In this document: positions 1 to 10,572 of the stretch, piece by piece | Layout of the letters: each line of letters opens with the position of its first letter | Position numbering within the stretch: the first letter of the stretch is position 1 | DNA from: Whalleya microplaca | Lineage: Eukaryota > Ascomycota > Sordariomycetes > Xylariales > Xylariaceae | NCBI GenBank assembly: GCA_022497155.1 | Contig: MU385729.1 | Coordinates: forward strand, 620,001 to 684,000 | Reading direction: 5' to 3' | DNA: 64,000 bases | The notes under the pieces: model-generated | Seen by the model: only the letters and a program-made list of their open reading frames with translations | What the model was told of the DNA's origin: nothing | The model's database searches: none | Translations under genes and position numbers: made by a program

Positions 1-694
1 CATCCACGATCGATATTTTCCGGACTATGAGAAGTGGAATGTGTGATGGGATGATAGTATAGGTAGAAGGAATGTATTTTCCGAAGCGTCTCGCGGACAT
101 AACAGACCCAGCGAAAGCTAGCTAGCAATTATATGTAGATTTATACCCTCTACACGGACACATCGCCTGAGTTCATAGGAAGCCCCTCGATACCCCAGGA
201 ATTCATTTACTTATATGGAGCATGTCCTTAGTATCAGCATAGGGCATGCCAGATTTATCAGGAAGTATGTCTATTGGCAGGAGGAGGCTTGGCTGAATTT
301 AAAGTCATGCTATACGATCTATTTCAACCCTTCCCACTTCTTTCCATGTTCATCCAAATAGCTATCCCGATGGTGGCACTTTGAAAGAGCCAAAAAATTG
401 ATGGGATGACTTGTTTCTCCATAGAAAAAGAAAGTGCACCTATTGATTCTCAATTGGCCTACTAACTGAAGTCAATACCAGCCCTCATCGCCAGCATGAT
501 CCAATATCTACGTCTTGTGGCATATTTACTACTGTTGGCAAAGCGTCAGTTCTCGAAGCCTTCCTCCAGCTACAGTTTCAACCTCTATCACTCCAACGTA
601 GTGCCGTTGTGTGGTCAACCTAAGAGATTAATTCTCAATGACAGACCAATATTCGAATTTATTCGAAATGACAGCGATTCAGCGATTGCGAACA
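1..694. other. Intergenic, no gene seen
   Basis: Short stop-rich stretch at the window edge. The only open frame (496-702, +) has a low-complexity hydrophobic start and overlaps the 3' end of the dehydrogenase gene on the other strand, so I do not call it. It may hold 3' sequences of the dehydrogenase and flanks of a gene outside the window. Confidence 0.5.
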
Positions 695-1957
695 TTAGGT
701 AAGGATGTGAAGAAGTTCGTCCCCCTTTAACCACCTTTCCAGGTTTTCCGCAGTTTCTTCATACCACGTGTGCATGATTCCGTCTTCGACGTAGCCCATG
801 TGAGGAGTAATGATCAAATTACTCCTCCCATCAGTTCCCCATTTATTGGACCGCCAAAGGCTGTCTGCAGGCAAAGGCTCAATATCAAATACATCGAGCG
901 CAGCGCCTCGAATAGAACCAGAACATAACGCTGTGTATAGGGCCTCACTATTGATCAACGGTCCTCTGGAAGTATTGACCAATAACGCCGAGCCCTTCAT
1001 CTGCGCCAGCTCCTCAGCCCCTACAATTCCTCGAGATCTCTCGCTAAGAACGTAGTGCAAGCTCACAACATCAGCCGTCTTGAACAGTTCATTCTTACTG
1101 ACAGCTGTGAATGTCGGTGCTTTGGAGTCAAGAGGGTTGCCGCCGTAGGCCGGAAGACCGACCTCTTCGGCCTTCTGGTTGGCTTTCTCCTGCGTCAGAT
1201 TCTCGCTCCAACAGATAACCCGCATTCCCCAGGCCAGGCTTCCGATCCTCGCCACGGCGGCACCGAGACGGCCGAGACCGACGACCCCGAGGGTCGTACC
1301 GGTGAGCCCCCTCGCTAGCTGCGACTGCCACCTACCCTTGTCGGCTTTCAGCGCCGCATCATCGGCTGCAACGTTACGCGCTAGCGCCAGAATCAACGCC
1401 CAGGCGTGCTGGGTGGTCGGATGACTGCCACCCTTTTTGATGTCAAGTTTTGGCCGTGTTGGACCCTTGCCATCGGTTCGGCCCCGGCCTGGCGCTGCAA
1501 CGACGCTGATGCCAAGCCTTTTTGCAGCGGCGAGATCGAAGCTTTCGAACTGTGTTCCCGTCGCAAGCAGGAGCTTTAGGTTAGGAAGCTCCTGTAATAA
1601 ATCGGCGGGGAACGGTGTGCGCTCCCGCATGGAGGAAATGACGGTAAATGGCTTGAGCCGGTCTATGATGGCCTTTCTACTAGACTGGCTTGTTTGCGGA
1701 TGATTGAAAGCCGGAAGCGCATCGCTGAATGTGGTGATAGACAGCTGGGATGGCGGGATGTGGGAGAAATGCTCCTTGGCAATTTCCAGGTAATCGTCGA
1801 GAATGACCATCGATGGCTTGGTCTGCGTAGCAATTGACACCGTGGGGCTCCATGAAGTACGCGCTGAAAGTCGTACGCGGTGACTACAGATAGGGAGTGC
1901 TTGGCGAATGCGAGTTGATATCATCGTGACAGCTTTCCTAACGCTCACTTGATGCAT
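695..1957 (-). CDS. D-isomer-specific 2-hydroxyacid dehydrogenase
   Basis: Intronless NAD(P)-dependent oxidoreductase of the D-2-hydroxyacid dehydrogenase superfamily, which interconverts 2-oxoacids and D-2-hydroxyacids. The exact substrate cannot be told. Seen in the 420-residue reading: the Rossmann glycine motif VGLGRLG at residues 226-232, the catalytic Arg in NTSRGP (R331), Glu in DIEPLP (E360) and His in TPHMGY (H386). The usual TT.H.WAL helix before the nucleotide domain is present (181-188). The family normally begins with (M)xILDDY, which here is residue 50 (codon 1810-1808), so the first 49 residues are either a basic N-terminal extension, possibly a mitochondrial presequence, or 5' UTR read through. 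The shorter start at 1810 is a good alternative. A Fot1-type transposon sits about 190 bp upstream of the longer start. Confidence 0.88.
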   Translation of the reverse strand: MHQVSVRKAVTMISTRIRQALPICSHRVRLSARTSWSPTVSIATQTKPSMVILDDYLEIAKEHFSHIPPSQLSITTFSDALPAFNHPQTSQSSRKAIIDRLKPFTVISSMRERTPFPADLLQELPNLKLLLATGTQFESFDLAAAKRLGISVVAAPGRGRTDGKGPTRPKLDIKKGGSHPTTQHAWALILALARNVAADDAALKADKGRWQSQLARGLTGTTLGVVGLGRLGAAVARIGSLAWGMRVICWSENLTQEKANQKAEEVGLPAYGGNPLDSKAPTFTAVSKNELFKTADVVSLHYVLSERSRGIVGAEELAQMKGSALLVNTSRGPLINSEALYTALCSGSIRGAALDVFDIEPLPADSLWRSNKWGTDGRSNLIITPHMGYVEDGIMHTWYEETAENLERWLKGDELLHILT

Positions 1958-2151
1958 GTCATCTTAAAGGCTAGGCTTGCGATCGGAGGTGGTGCAACCA
2001 GAAGGATTACTACTGTTGTCCACCTTGATCATTCCCCGGTACGTGGCCGACTCCAACATTCGGGGTAGGTATCGGAGCCGATACGCAGCCGATACGCAGC
2101 CATTTTCGGACTTAAACCACTTTTCACCTACAACAAGATCTAAAACATTTA

Positions 2152-2225
2152 CCCGTGCCACGCCCCACCTTTTTTTGGATTTCGCTAGGGCTCACCACCT
2201 AAAGGTAGTGCTTACTAGTAATTCA
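2152..2225 (+). repeat. 5' terminal inverted repeat of the Fot1-type element
   Basis: 74 bp, complementary to 4031-4104 with one transition mismatch (GG at 2177-2178 against AG in the partner). Confidence 0.93.
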
Positions 2226-4030
2226 TACATACTACTAATTCATATAGTTATTGATAATATTATAACAACTACCCCTTTTTTCAGCCGATTTTAATCGTTT
2301 AAAATTTAAAAAAAATGGAATTACGTTTAAAAGACGCTGTATAATATAAGCTTGATTTTCCTAAGGCTTTATTGGCTATAGTAGCCCGAGATTTCGGGGT
2401 TATACGCAAACGCCTCCGCATATGGCTTACGGGTGCCTCCGGTAAAAAAGGCATAAAATCATTACAAACCAAGCTTTCTACTGTTAAAAAGAATATTATC
2501 TGCCGGTATATTAACTGCTTAAACCGGGTTAACCTTGCAGTAAAAGCCGAATTTATCCGGGATGTTGTAAATCTTTTATTAAAGGAGAAATTCTTTTCGT
2601 TAGAAACGGACCTTCCTATAGTAGGAAGGAATTAGACCATTAGATTTATAAAATGCTACGGGTATATTTAGAGGCTTTAAAAAAAGCTTAATTTAAATCG
2701 AAAAGCTTTTAAAAACTTTTAGAGAGTTACGGAATATTACTAAAAGTTTAGAAAAGTTATTAAAAATAATAATATCTTTTTTAAAAATATTTAAAATATA
2801 AATAAGACTGGCTTTCGAATAGGCATAAATAAAGATTAACTAGTTATTATTAAACAGTATAGGACTTATTATTTTAGCCTGCCAGAAAATCGAGAGTTTT
2901 ATATAGTAATTAAGGTTATTAGCGTTGCCGGTATTTATATTCCTACTTTCTTAATATTATTAAGTCAGCTATATATAGTATACTGGTATTAATAACGAGA
3001 ACTTTATAATGCTATAAAGATTATGTTAATAAGTAGCGGTTATTTTAATAACGAGATTAGTTTAAAATAAATATAATACTTTTAGTAATATATAGTTTAA
3101 AAAATTATAAAAAAAAAAGACTGTTGATTTTTAATGGCTATAGATTTTATTATATCTTTAAGTTTATTTAATATTGTAAAAACTATAATATTATTTTTTT
3201 TAGAATGCCTTCTTATTTTATATACTTACTATAGCTGTTTAATATAGTTATTTTTTAGTTATTAAAGCATTATTACGTAAAGGCGTTAGACCTTATAGTT
3301 AGAAATAAATTAACTAATATTACGAAAATTAAATTTTTTAGCTGTATTTAATAAGTACGCCTTTAAGCTTTTAAAAAATTAACTATAAAGTTAGCCTTTA
3401 GGAAAATAGGCATTTAGCTTTTAAATCTATTAGTTATACTTTAATAAATCGAAAAGCGTATAGCCTATAGAACCTTTAGTCCTCTTTTAAAAGACTTTTT
3501 ATTACTTAGTTTGTCCCCTATAAATATATTAGTTACTTTTAAATAAATTTCTAAAGTTGCTGGTAAAATAAAGAGTATTATTTAGCCAGGTTTTTTTATA
3601 ACTAACGAAGCTGCTTAAAAAATTAGCCGTTTTATTAAAAAAAGCCTTTTTAATATAGCTAAGCTAATTTATATAAAACGAGACTTAAGGAGGATTAAAT
3701 TAGCCGAACGCGTCTAATAAGAACGCCGTGCCCTTAAGAATTTTCTATTATAGTTAAGAGAAGTATTAACAGTTGTTAAAGGGAGGTAAATAGTTAAATA
3801 AAAGGAAAAAGACGCTATTAAAAAAGCCAGGAAGGTTATAAAAGTAGTAGACCTAAAATTACGTAATACCTTCAAACGGGTTTTTTTTAAAGCAGCAAAA
3901 AAGGTACGCAAATGGAGAATAATAGGGAAACTGCCTTAAGCAGCAGTTTTTGAAACTAATAAGCCGTTAAGGCTATTAAGGAGGTTTTAATCAGTTAATT
4001 AATAGCAGCTGTATTAATTAGTGGTGTATG

Positions 4031-4104
4031 TGAATTACTAGTAAGCACTACCTTTAGGTGGTGAGCCCTAGCGAAATCTAAAAAAAGGTGGGGCGTGGCA
4101 CGGG
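4031..4104 (-). repeat. 3' terminal inverted repeat of the Fot1-type element
   Basis: Reverse complement of 2152-2225. It ends in GGCACGGG directly before the TA at 4105-4106. Confidence 0.93.
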
Positions 4105-4106
4105 TA

Positions 4107-6095
4107 TCCAGAGGGCTTACATGAGAAATGGGCTAGACTTAGTGGCTCGTGCCCTCGCATCAGTGCTAGAACGTGATTAATCGCGATATACGAATTAGCG
4201 AACCTGGTAACATATACCTAGGTAGTTCTACAGTGTTTGAGGTCTTAGGATTTTGGAGGGGGCCGAAAACTATAGATGACAATGGGACCAGTAACGTTTC
4301 AACATCAATATACAGCCCTATCGTGTCCTTATTCAACACCGTTTACTGAGCAAAATGTCTCTCCGCGTCTCTCTATATTGTAATAATGCGAGCTCTAGCC
4401 ATGAAAAGGATCTGTATGCACTTTAGCACTGAGCCGGAGATCTCTGACCTCCACACTCATATCAGTTACTGTTGCAGGGTTGTCGGCTTTTGTGCTCCGC
4501 CGCTCGGACCTGGACTCAGCTGAACTAGCATTCGAACTTCCGTAGTCTCTGGATTTGTCGTAAACAACTTCCGGATGAGTTCTAAAGCCATGCTACATCC
4601 GTAAGTACATATAATTCCCATCCCTAGTTTTCCAAATTGCTCAGATACGGAGTGTTCCTGCACGCACTCCTGTCCCGTCTCGTCTCATTTTCACCCTCGA
4701 AAATGGATCCCAGGAACTTTAAGTATTTCCCCGGACGATTCTTCGGCTCAAAGATGCTGTTCGGCACTAGAGAATCGCGAGCCCCGATTTAAGACACCGG
4801 ACTTTTCGCTAGATGTTTATAAGTTAGTTGCATTTCTATGTCAATTGCGCTGCAGCAGATGCTATTGCAGCGGTAGGTCTGCTCGATTAATATGTAATCT
4901 GGGAAGACTAGATATCATGAGGAAGGATTAAAGGACACAGTCAGCTACTTATAACACCGTCATGAGTATTCTCCTAGTAGGAGATGGTAAGCATTGGCCA
5001 AGAAGAAACAAGCCTTTAGTTTGTGGGCTCGTTGCTAATCAATCTACACGCCGAGAGACTAATGACATCAACTGAGGTTGAGCAACAGCTTACCTACTCA
5101 ACAGGTAACTTTTCATTAAGGTTGATATTCCCTATACAAATTCATCAACTAACTCACAATATACATCAAAACTCATATCCAACAAATAACTGAGAAAACA
5201 CGTCTGCGATCATTAACCCTCAACAGGCATGCAGAACTGTACAAGCGCTCCCACTCATTCAATTTCATCTTATCACGTAGATTAGTTTGCCCCTTTTCGT
5301 CGTCCCAGCGTCGTAGAAGCATCAAAATGCGAGGTTTGCTAGTTAGGCGCCGAAGGACCAGCAGCTTCGGAAGATTTGTTGAAACATCGTCAGCAGGACG
5401 GGTTTGTTTCGTTTAGACGAGACGCGTCTTATTCCCTCTAATACAGGCCTGATTGGTACAAGACCGTTGAAGGCGTGGTGGGGATCGCTACCCAATGGAG
5501 GTTTTTGAGCTCCGAGATGCTAAGAGATCCGATCAGCGTTTCAGAAATCCGGGAGGCCTGTGTGGCGTCTGCGGCCCGCCAAGGGAGGCATGATACGCTT
5601 GGCATGGCGATACTGTTTCACGTCATCTGGAATTTACATCACCGGGGTTCCTACTGTCAATTAACACCGCAGAAGAACAGAAGAACGAGCACTCTTCCGT
5701 CGCACTGATCGCTTGGCACCGACAGTTGCGACAAGGCGCCTGGGCAAGGCAATGCCGATCTCGTAGAATAGTCGCGTGCTCACTTGCTCACTATTAAGCA
5801 ATGTCCTTCAGGTGATTTTCCTTGGTCTCTTTCCCTCTCTTGTTCTCCTTTTCGACGACTCGACATTCAATTCTTCCGGTAGATACCGAGGACAGTCCGT
5901 CCATTAGGCTTTTACATTCACTCGTTGTCGAAGCTGAGCTTCCTTTTTTTCGCTTCACCTATATATCTTTTCATTGATATACCGTTCATTCATCCCAGGT
6001 GGAGCTGTGTACTATTATATTCGTAATTGAACCGAAATAGAGTCGGCGTCGTATAATTCAAGCTCGAGAACTCTAAGCTTATCTGAACGCACAAG
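4107..6095. other. Intergenic, no gene supported
   Basis: About 2 kb of mixed composition with frequent stops on both strands. Short frames (4466-4663 -, 5475-5708 +) have no recognisable motif or splice continuation. The last ~150 bp before 6096 is pyrimidine-rich with TATATA-like stretches (for example near 5960) and is probably the promoter and 5' UTR of the next gene. Confidence 0.5.
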
Positions 6096-6965
6096 ATGGG
6101 CTATCAATTTCCGAAGTCAATCAACGCGGCACGCGTCGCCACCTTTGTCAGCACGGCAGCTTGGATCCAGGGCACCAGTGCGAGCGAAGTCTCACTGCCA
6201 GAAGATGCCCTAGACAACTTTCTGAGGAGACATGGTGTCACGCAGGGTTCCAAAAGACAACCTCCTCCCCCGCCAGGAGCACCATCGGAACCCAAGGAGG
6301 AGGAGGAATCAGAGGACGAGAGCAGCTCGGGCTCGGGCGACTTCTCCTCCGTCGACAGCCCCGGATCAACTCCAAGCGACTCAATGGACGATCCCGATGA
6401 CAACCCGGATCTCCCGGGGGGCTCGGCGCAAGCCAACGTGGCAGCCGACGGACAAGGACGGCCGGAAATCATCTCGGGCGAAACGCCGCCGCTCAGCACG
6501 GGGGCCAAGGCCGCCATCGGCGTCTGGGTGACGGTAGCCGTGATCGCGCTGGGCGTGCTGGCCTTCTTCCTCTACCGGCGGCGGAAGAGGGCCAGGATGA
6601 TAGAGGAGAGGTCGATGCAGGACGAGGAGTGGGCCAGGTCGCAACAGCCACTGGCGGAGAAGGGCTCGCCGCCGTCGATGATAGAACCGGTACACCTGCG
6701 CGGTGGCAGTGTTCGTGGTGGTGGGGACAGTCGACCTCCCAGTGGGCAGTGGGTGGCGACGCCGCCGTGGCAGGAAGAGACGCCGACGTGGCGGGACTCG
6801 CAACCGTGGAGGCAATCTCCTCCGTCCGTCATTGCGCCGCCTGTGGTTGGCCTCCCTGCGCATCCGAAGCCTGGGGCCTTCAGGGTCGGTGAGCGAGCGC
6901 CCGAGTTCGATAGGCGGACTGAATACACGGCGGATACGGAGAGTACGATATTTGCGTATCGGTGA
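6096..6965 (+). CDS. Single-pass membrane protein with acidic/Ser-rich ectodomain
   Basis: 289 residues, intronless. The start at 6096 gives a moderately hydrophobic N-terminus (about residues 10-30) that could act as a signal peptide. It is followed by a Pro-rich and acidic/Ser-rich stretch (about 54-110) of low complexity. One clear transmembrane helix (about 138-160) is followed at once by RRRKRAR, the positive-inside stop-transfer signal, then a ~120-residue cytoplasmic tail rich in Pro, Trp and Gly. This layout is that of fungal Mid2/Wsc-like or other cell-surface single-pass proteins, but I see no cysteine-rich WSC domain, so no sensor role is claimed. The tail ends TESTIFAYR. A consensus AATAAA lies at 7025-7030, 60 bp past the stop. 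Confidence 0.75.
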   Translation: MGYQFPKSINAARVATFVSTAAWIQGTSASEVSLPEDALDNFLRRHGVTQGSKRQPPPPPGAPSEPKEEEESEDESSSGSGDFSSVDSPGSTPSDSMDDPDDNPDLPGGSAQANVAADGQGRPEIISGETPPLSTGAKAAIGVWVTVAVIALGVLAFFLYRRRKRARMIEERSMQDEEWARSQQPLAEKGSPPSMIEPVHLRGGSVRGGGDSRPPSGQWVATPPWQEETPTWRDSQPWRQSPPSVIAPPVVGLPAHPKPGAFRVGERAPEFDRRTEYTADTESTIFAYR

Positions 6966-7024
6966 TCGTGTGTGCTAGAGGAATCTGAGATCGAATATGT
7001 ATACGATAATAGTGCTATACCCTT

Positions 7025-7030
7025 AATAAA
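7025..7030 (+). terminator. Polyadenylation signal candidate
   Basis: AATAAA 60 bp downstream of the stop codon of the membrane protein gene. Confidence 0.5.
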
Positions 7031-7097
7031 TTGTGAAACTGTATATGCTGTCAATGGTTTGTTATGATTTGTTCGCCTCTTGCGTGTCTCACCTGTT

Positions 7098-7261
7098 GTC
7101 TATGTTAAGATGCGCCCTATAGGGCTGAGGGTGGTACGGGCCTACGTGTGGCCGCCGCCTATGCATGTATATATAAGGAGCTCTGCCGCCTTCCTCTAGC
7201 TTAACCTTACACTAATCAAGTCACTGTACTCCCCATTGCTTTGTCCCATCTTGACAGTCTA
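7098..7261 (+). mobile_element. Solo LTR (family B, 154 bp) with 5-bp target duplication GTCTA
   Basis: The LTR body is 7103-7256. It starts TGTTAAGATG and ends CTTGACA (TG...CA), and is flanked on both sides by GTCTA (7098-7102 and 7257-7261). It carries a TATA-like run TATATATAAGG near 7168-7178, as an LTR promoter would. Related diverged copies lie at 52467-52622 (-) and 33251-33390 (+). They share the AAGAT start, the GGCTGAGGGTG.TACGGG block, GCTCTGCC.CCTTCCT, ACCTTACACTAAT.AAG and the TTTGTCCCAT...TGACA end. No internal coding part is present, so this is a recombination-derived solo LTR. The superfamily cannot be decided from the LTR alone. Confidence 0.85.
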
Positions 7262-9057
7262 GGCGAACAACTCGTTGCGATCGCTTCCCAAGTCCCTGTT
7301 GACAGTTCATCGATTAGTTCCGCGGCAAAAAACTTGAAATATGTGGAGGTTTTATTCAGAGTTTATAAGCATAGTTGCTCTAAGGTAGTGACTATCAAAG
7401 TTCATCAATGCCAAAGTCTGATTAACTCTTTGATTAAAGAAGTCCCAGTCCTACTTGTTAAGAGAGAAAGCTAAAACACACCAGTTTAGAATACACATAC
7501 TGCAGTCGTCATGTAAACTATCTGTTTTAGAATGTAAGAGCATATTAAATACTAAAGTGAAGTAGAACAGTCAGGTTAGATGATTCGCTGTATGACGGTA
7601 TGTATAGCTACGCCTCTTTTTTTTAGCCATGAGTTCGGCATGTTTAAAGGTCATCAAATTAGACTTTATAGACTTTCTTTTGCCTTCATTTATAGCTTAT
7701 TTTATCTATTATGTCTTTGGTATATCTACTATAGACAATATTAGTAACTATTATTAATCATTTTTCTCATTTATAATAAGAGACTTAAAGCACTTATATA
7801 ATGTTACTCCGGTTTATAAGGGTTTGAATTACCAGAAGAGTTCCGTGAGAAAGCCCCCATACCCTAGCATACAACTAAGAAAGTGTGGACAAGCAAGGTC
7901 CCCTTTAGGCAGCGTGCGGCTCTCCCATCTCCTGAAGCCATTCGATATAGTGAAGTGATCGCGGAAGGGGAAGAACTATAACGAGTTTATGAGATATTAC
8001 GAATGTGCAATATATCCAGCTCGAGCTGATGAAGGACATCCTCTATCACAATACCACTTACTAGTTTCACAAATACTGATCACCAAGGAAGTTCCCGTTT
8101 TATGAATACCCAACCATACTTCTCATCATAACCATCGCCCCTACACAAATGACATCATAAAGAAGACTACTAAGATCTAAATATACATCTACCGATCATA
8201 GTATCATAGTATAATATAGGTGTAGGTTATATACTAGTATAGACATACGAAGTACTGCGTCTAGAGTTTAAAAACCAAGTTTATGCGAGGAAGGTAGACT
8301 AGCACACGGATACATGTGAATAACGGAACGATGTCTCCTCTTCAGTAGTCGACGACATGCTTAGTGTTATGCTAGATTTCATACAAGTATATATATATAT
8401 ATATATATAGTCCAGACAATCTACTTTTATATAACAGGACATTAAGTCGCGTATAACTCTCGTTAACCCTTCATTTCAACATCTCTGTCATAGAGTCCTG
8501 TGGCTTTTTATTATATAGGTCCTTTTCATCTCATATCTCAATTCTTGCGGCTTATAGAGCTTGGCCAATGAATGCTAATGAATTGAGTCAGAACTTCGAT
8601 TTGGTATTGGTATTATATTGAAATCTTACCGGAATACAATCAAGCAGGACAATTACTGGCATTCAGGGTCTAATACTCTACCCTTAACCTCCGCGTTACC
8701 CGCCATGAGAAACTTGAGGCGTATTATCACAAGATCACAATACCTAGACAAAATCTCATCCGAAAACATCATACTAATAGCACAAGCAAGACCTGACACT
8801 TAACACGAACATCACAATTATTGACTCTTGAACAGAACAGATCGCATTGGCAAAATCCTCGGCTGCCTGGATATAATCATCTACCGGGCTCCTTGCTTCT
8901 CGTTCTCGCTCGACCTTATACTTTTTGATATCTACCTAGGTTTACCTACACCGAAAATGTTTGTGTCCTACATGCAACGCAGTTTTTCGCCAATTAGGAA
9001 AAATCAGAGGCCTGTAAGTAGATCATTACTCCCACCGCGTCCCCCCCTAAATCCTCC
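7262..9057. other. Intergenic, A+T-rich, no gene supported
   Basis: A+T-rich and stop-rich, notably 7500-7800 and 8150-8660, which look like decayed repeat sequence. The frame starting 7241 begins inside the solo LTR without ATG and is not a gene. Includes a (TA)11 microsatellite at 8388-8409. Confidence 0.5.
8388..8409. repeat. (TA)11 microsatellite
   Basis: Uninterrupted TA dinucleotide run. Confidence 0.95.
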
Positions 9058-10572
9058 TTACATGATGACTTCATTAGCGACATCCTGTGGTCTTCGTTAG
9101 CAACATATCACGGCGGTAGGTATAGGTAGATGGGACGGAAGGGAAGACATACCCTCTTCAACTCCTTGAAAGGCAGGCAAACGCAGTTCTGCACGCGTAT
9201 CTCGTCGCCGACGCCGCACTCCTTGCCGAGAATGGTGATGCTCTGCACCTTGACGCCGTTCTTCACGATACTAGTGGTGTGGCTGGTGACAGGTGTAGGC
9301 GTGCCTTCGACACGGGCCCAGGCGCCGACGCGGCTGTTCCAGCCGACGATGGAGTAGAGCACGCAAGCATCGTGCTTGATCTCGGCGTCCTCGAGGACAA
9401 TCGACTCCTTGATTCTCGCGCCAGCGCCGATGGTTACCCGGGGACCAATGGAGACATTCGGTCCCAGCTTCGCGGTAGGGTCCACGTGTGCGGACGGATG
9501 AATGAACACCGGGGGCAGGACGTTGGGCGAGGGCTTCGCCAGTTCCTTGGCGCCGGATTGGTATGCCTGTTGCAGGTACAGCGCATTGGCTGGGACGGCG
9601 GAGCCCGCAGTTTTGATCTGACGCCAGAAATCCTTAGTTTCGTACACGAAAAACTGCTTGCTATCCGCCAAGTCACCCAGTATGTCTTGTTCGAGCCGGA
9701 TGACCTCGTTCTTGCGCTGCTCATCATCGTCATCGTCTGCCATAAAGCTCGACTCGAGATTTTCGGACGAGGGGTAGGAGAGTAGTCGCGGTCGCTCTGT
9801 TCTTCGCTTGATGGCGGTCTTGATACTAGGGAAGATGGCATCGACGCTGAAGAGGTATACACCGCAATTGATGAGGTTGGAGATGTGGCCTTCGGGCTTC
9901 TCGACGTAATGTAGGACTCGGCGGGAGTGTTGGTCCGACACAATGCAACCGAAGTTGGTCGCAGCGTCCTCGCTCACGCGCGTACCCAGAATGACAGCCT
10001 CCGCATCCTTGTCGTCGAACAGCTTCGCCATCTCGTTCAGCGGGAAAGAGCAGCAGACGTCCGAGTTGAGGACGAAAATGCGCTCAGGCCGACCCTTGAG
10101 GATAGCATCTCGGAAATGGTACAGACCGCCAGCTGTACCGAGGGCTTGGTATTCTCGCAGGTATTTGATGGGTAGGTTGGGGAATTCGGAGGCCGCTTCC
10201 TTGATGAAGTCCTTGAAGACAGACTCGTCGTAGTAGCCGATCATGCAAACCTCTTGGATCGAAGGGACTTTCGCAATGGCGGTCAGGCAATGCCAGATGA
10301 TCGGGTGGCCAGCCACATCGAACAGAGGCTACTTCATGGTTAGTATGTTGGTAATGATCGAACCAAGGCGAATTGGGCATGCAAACCTTAGGGACATCGA
10401 GCGACAGAGGGCGGAATCTAGTTCCTCGCGAAGGACCTCCGACCTAGAGGACGTCTTAGTGGGGTCCTCTCAAGATTGATAGACAAGCTCGAGGTGGGAT
10501 ACAAACCAGGATGATGGCCTTAGTGCCCTTGCCGGCGCCGTTGGCCTTCTCTCGATGAGGTACCTGAAGCAT
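9058..10572 (-). CDS. Mannose-1-phosphate guanylyltransferase A-like (GMPPA-type)
   Basis: GDP-mannose pyrophosphorylase alpha-type protein. GDP-mannose feeds glycosylation and wall mannan synthesis; the A-type is usually the regulatory partner of the catalytic B-type. Model: join of 10572-10507, 10443-10387, 10328-9153 and 9084-9058, giving 441 residues. Introns 1 and 2 are phase 0 with unusual GTTTGT and GTTTGC donors (63 and 58 nt). The last intron (68 nt, GTATGT...CACAG) precedes a 9-codon exon encoding DVANEVIM and the stop, exactly the conserved C-terminus. The spliced N-terminus supplies the nucleotide-binding signature, GGPSRGTRFRPL from residue 24 and then DVPKPL. The nucleotidyltransferase domain covers about 20-300, and a left-handed beta-helix of hexapeptide repeats follows (PTAKLG, PNVSIG, PRVTIG, AGARIK). 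An acidic DDDDDE insert is at about residue 235. Without splicing the signature is lost. Confidence 0.93.

Larger units (their letters stand above)
2150..4106. mobile_element. Fot1/pogo-type DNA transposon, RIP-inactivated, with TA target duplication
   Basis: The element proper is 2152-4104 (1953 bp), flanked by TA at 2150-2151 and 4105-4106. Its ends are near-perfect 74-bp terminal inverted repeats (2152-2225 and 4031-4104) beginning CCCGTGCCACGCCCCACC, with a single G/A mismatch. The interior is extremely A+T-rich. On the + strand a decayed transposase can be followed. A CENP-B/pogo-like helix-turn-helix region (about 2372-2700) has ARDFGV near its start and GRN-stop-TIRF where the family has GKNWVxxF, so TAG stands for a former TGG codon. 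A lysine/arginine-rich C-terminal part lies near 3700-3930. The many TAA/TAG stops and the loss of C and G are what RIP does to a repeated copy. Family assignment rests on TIR/TA structure plus the HTH remnant; it is certainly non-functional. Confidence 0.9.

Noticed and set aside
3714..3911. 65-codon membrane-like frame on -
   Set aside because: Antisense of the Lys/Arg-rich C-terminal part of the dead Fot1-type transposase.
6104..7054. Several 80-160 codon frames on both strands over the membrane protein gene
   Set aside because: Shadows produced by the G+C-rich, low-complexity coding sequence of 6096-6965.
7241..7474. Open frame starting TTG with 77 codons
   Set aside because: It has no ATG, starts inside the solo LTR and runs across its target duplication; no motif.
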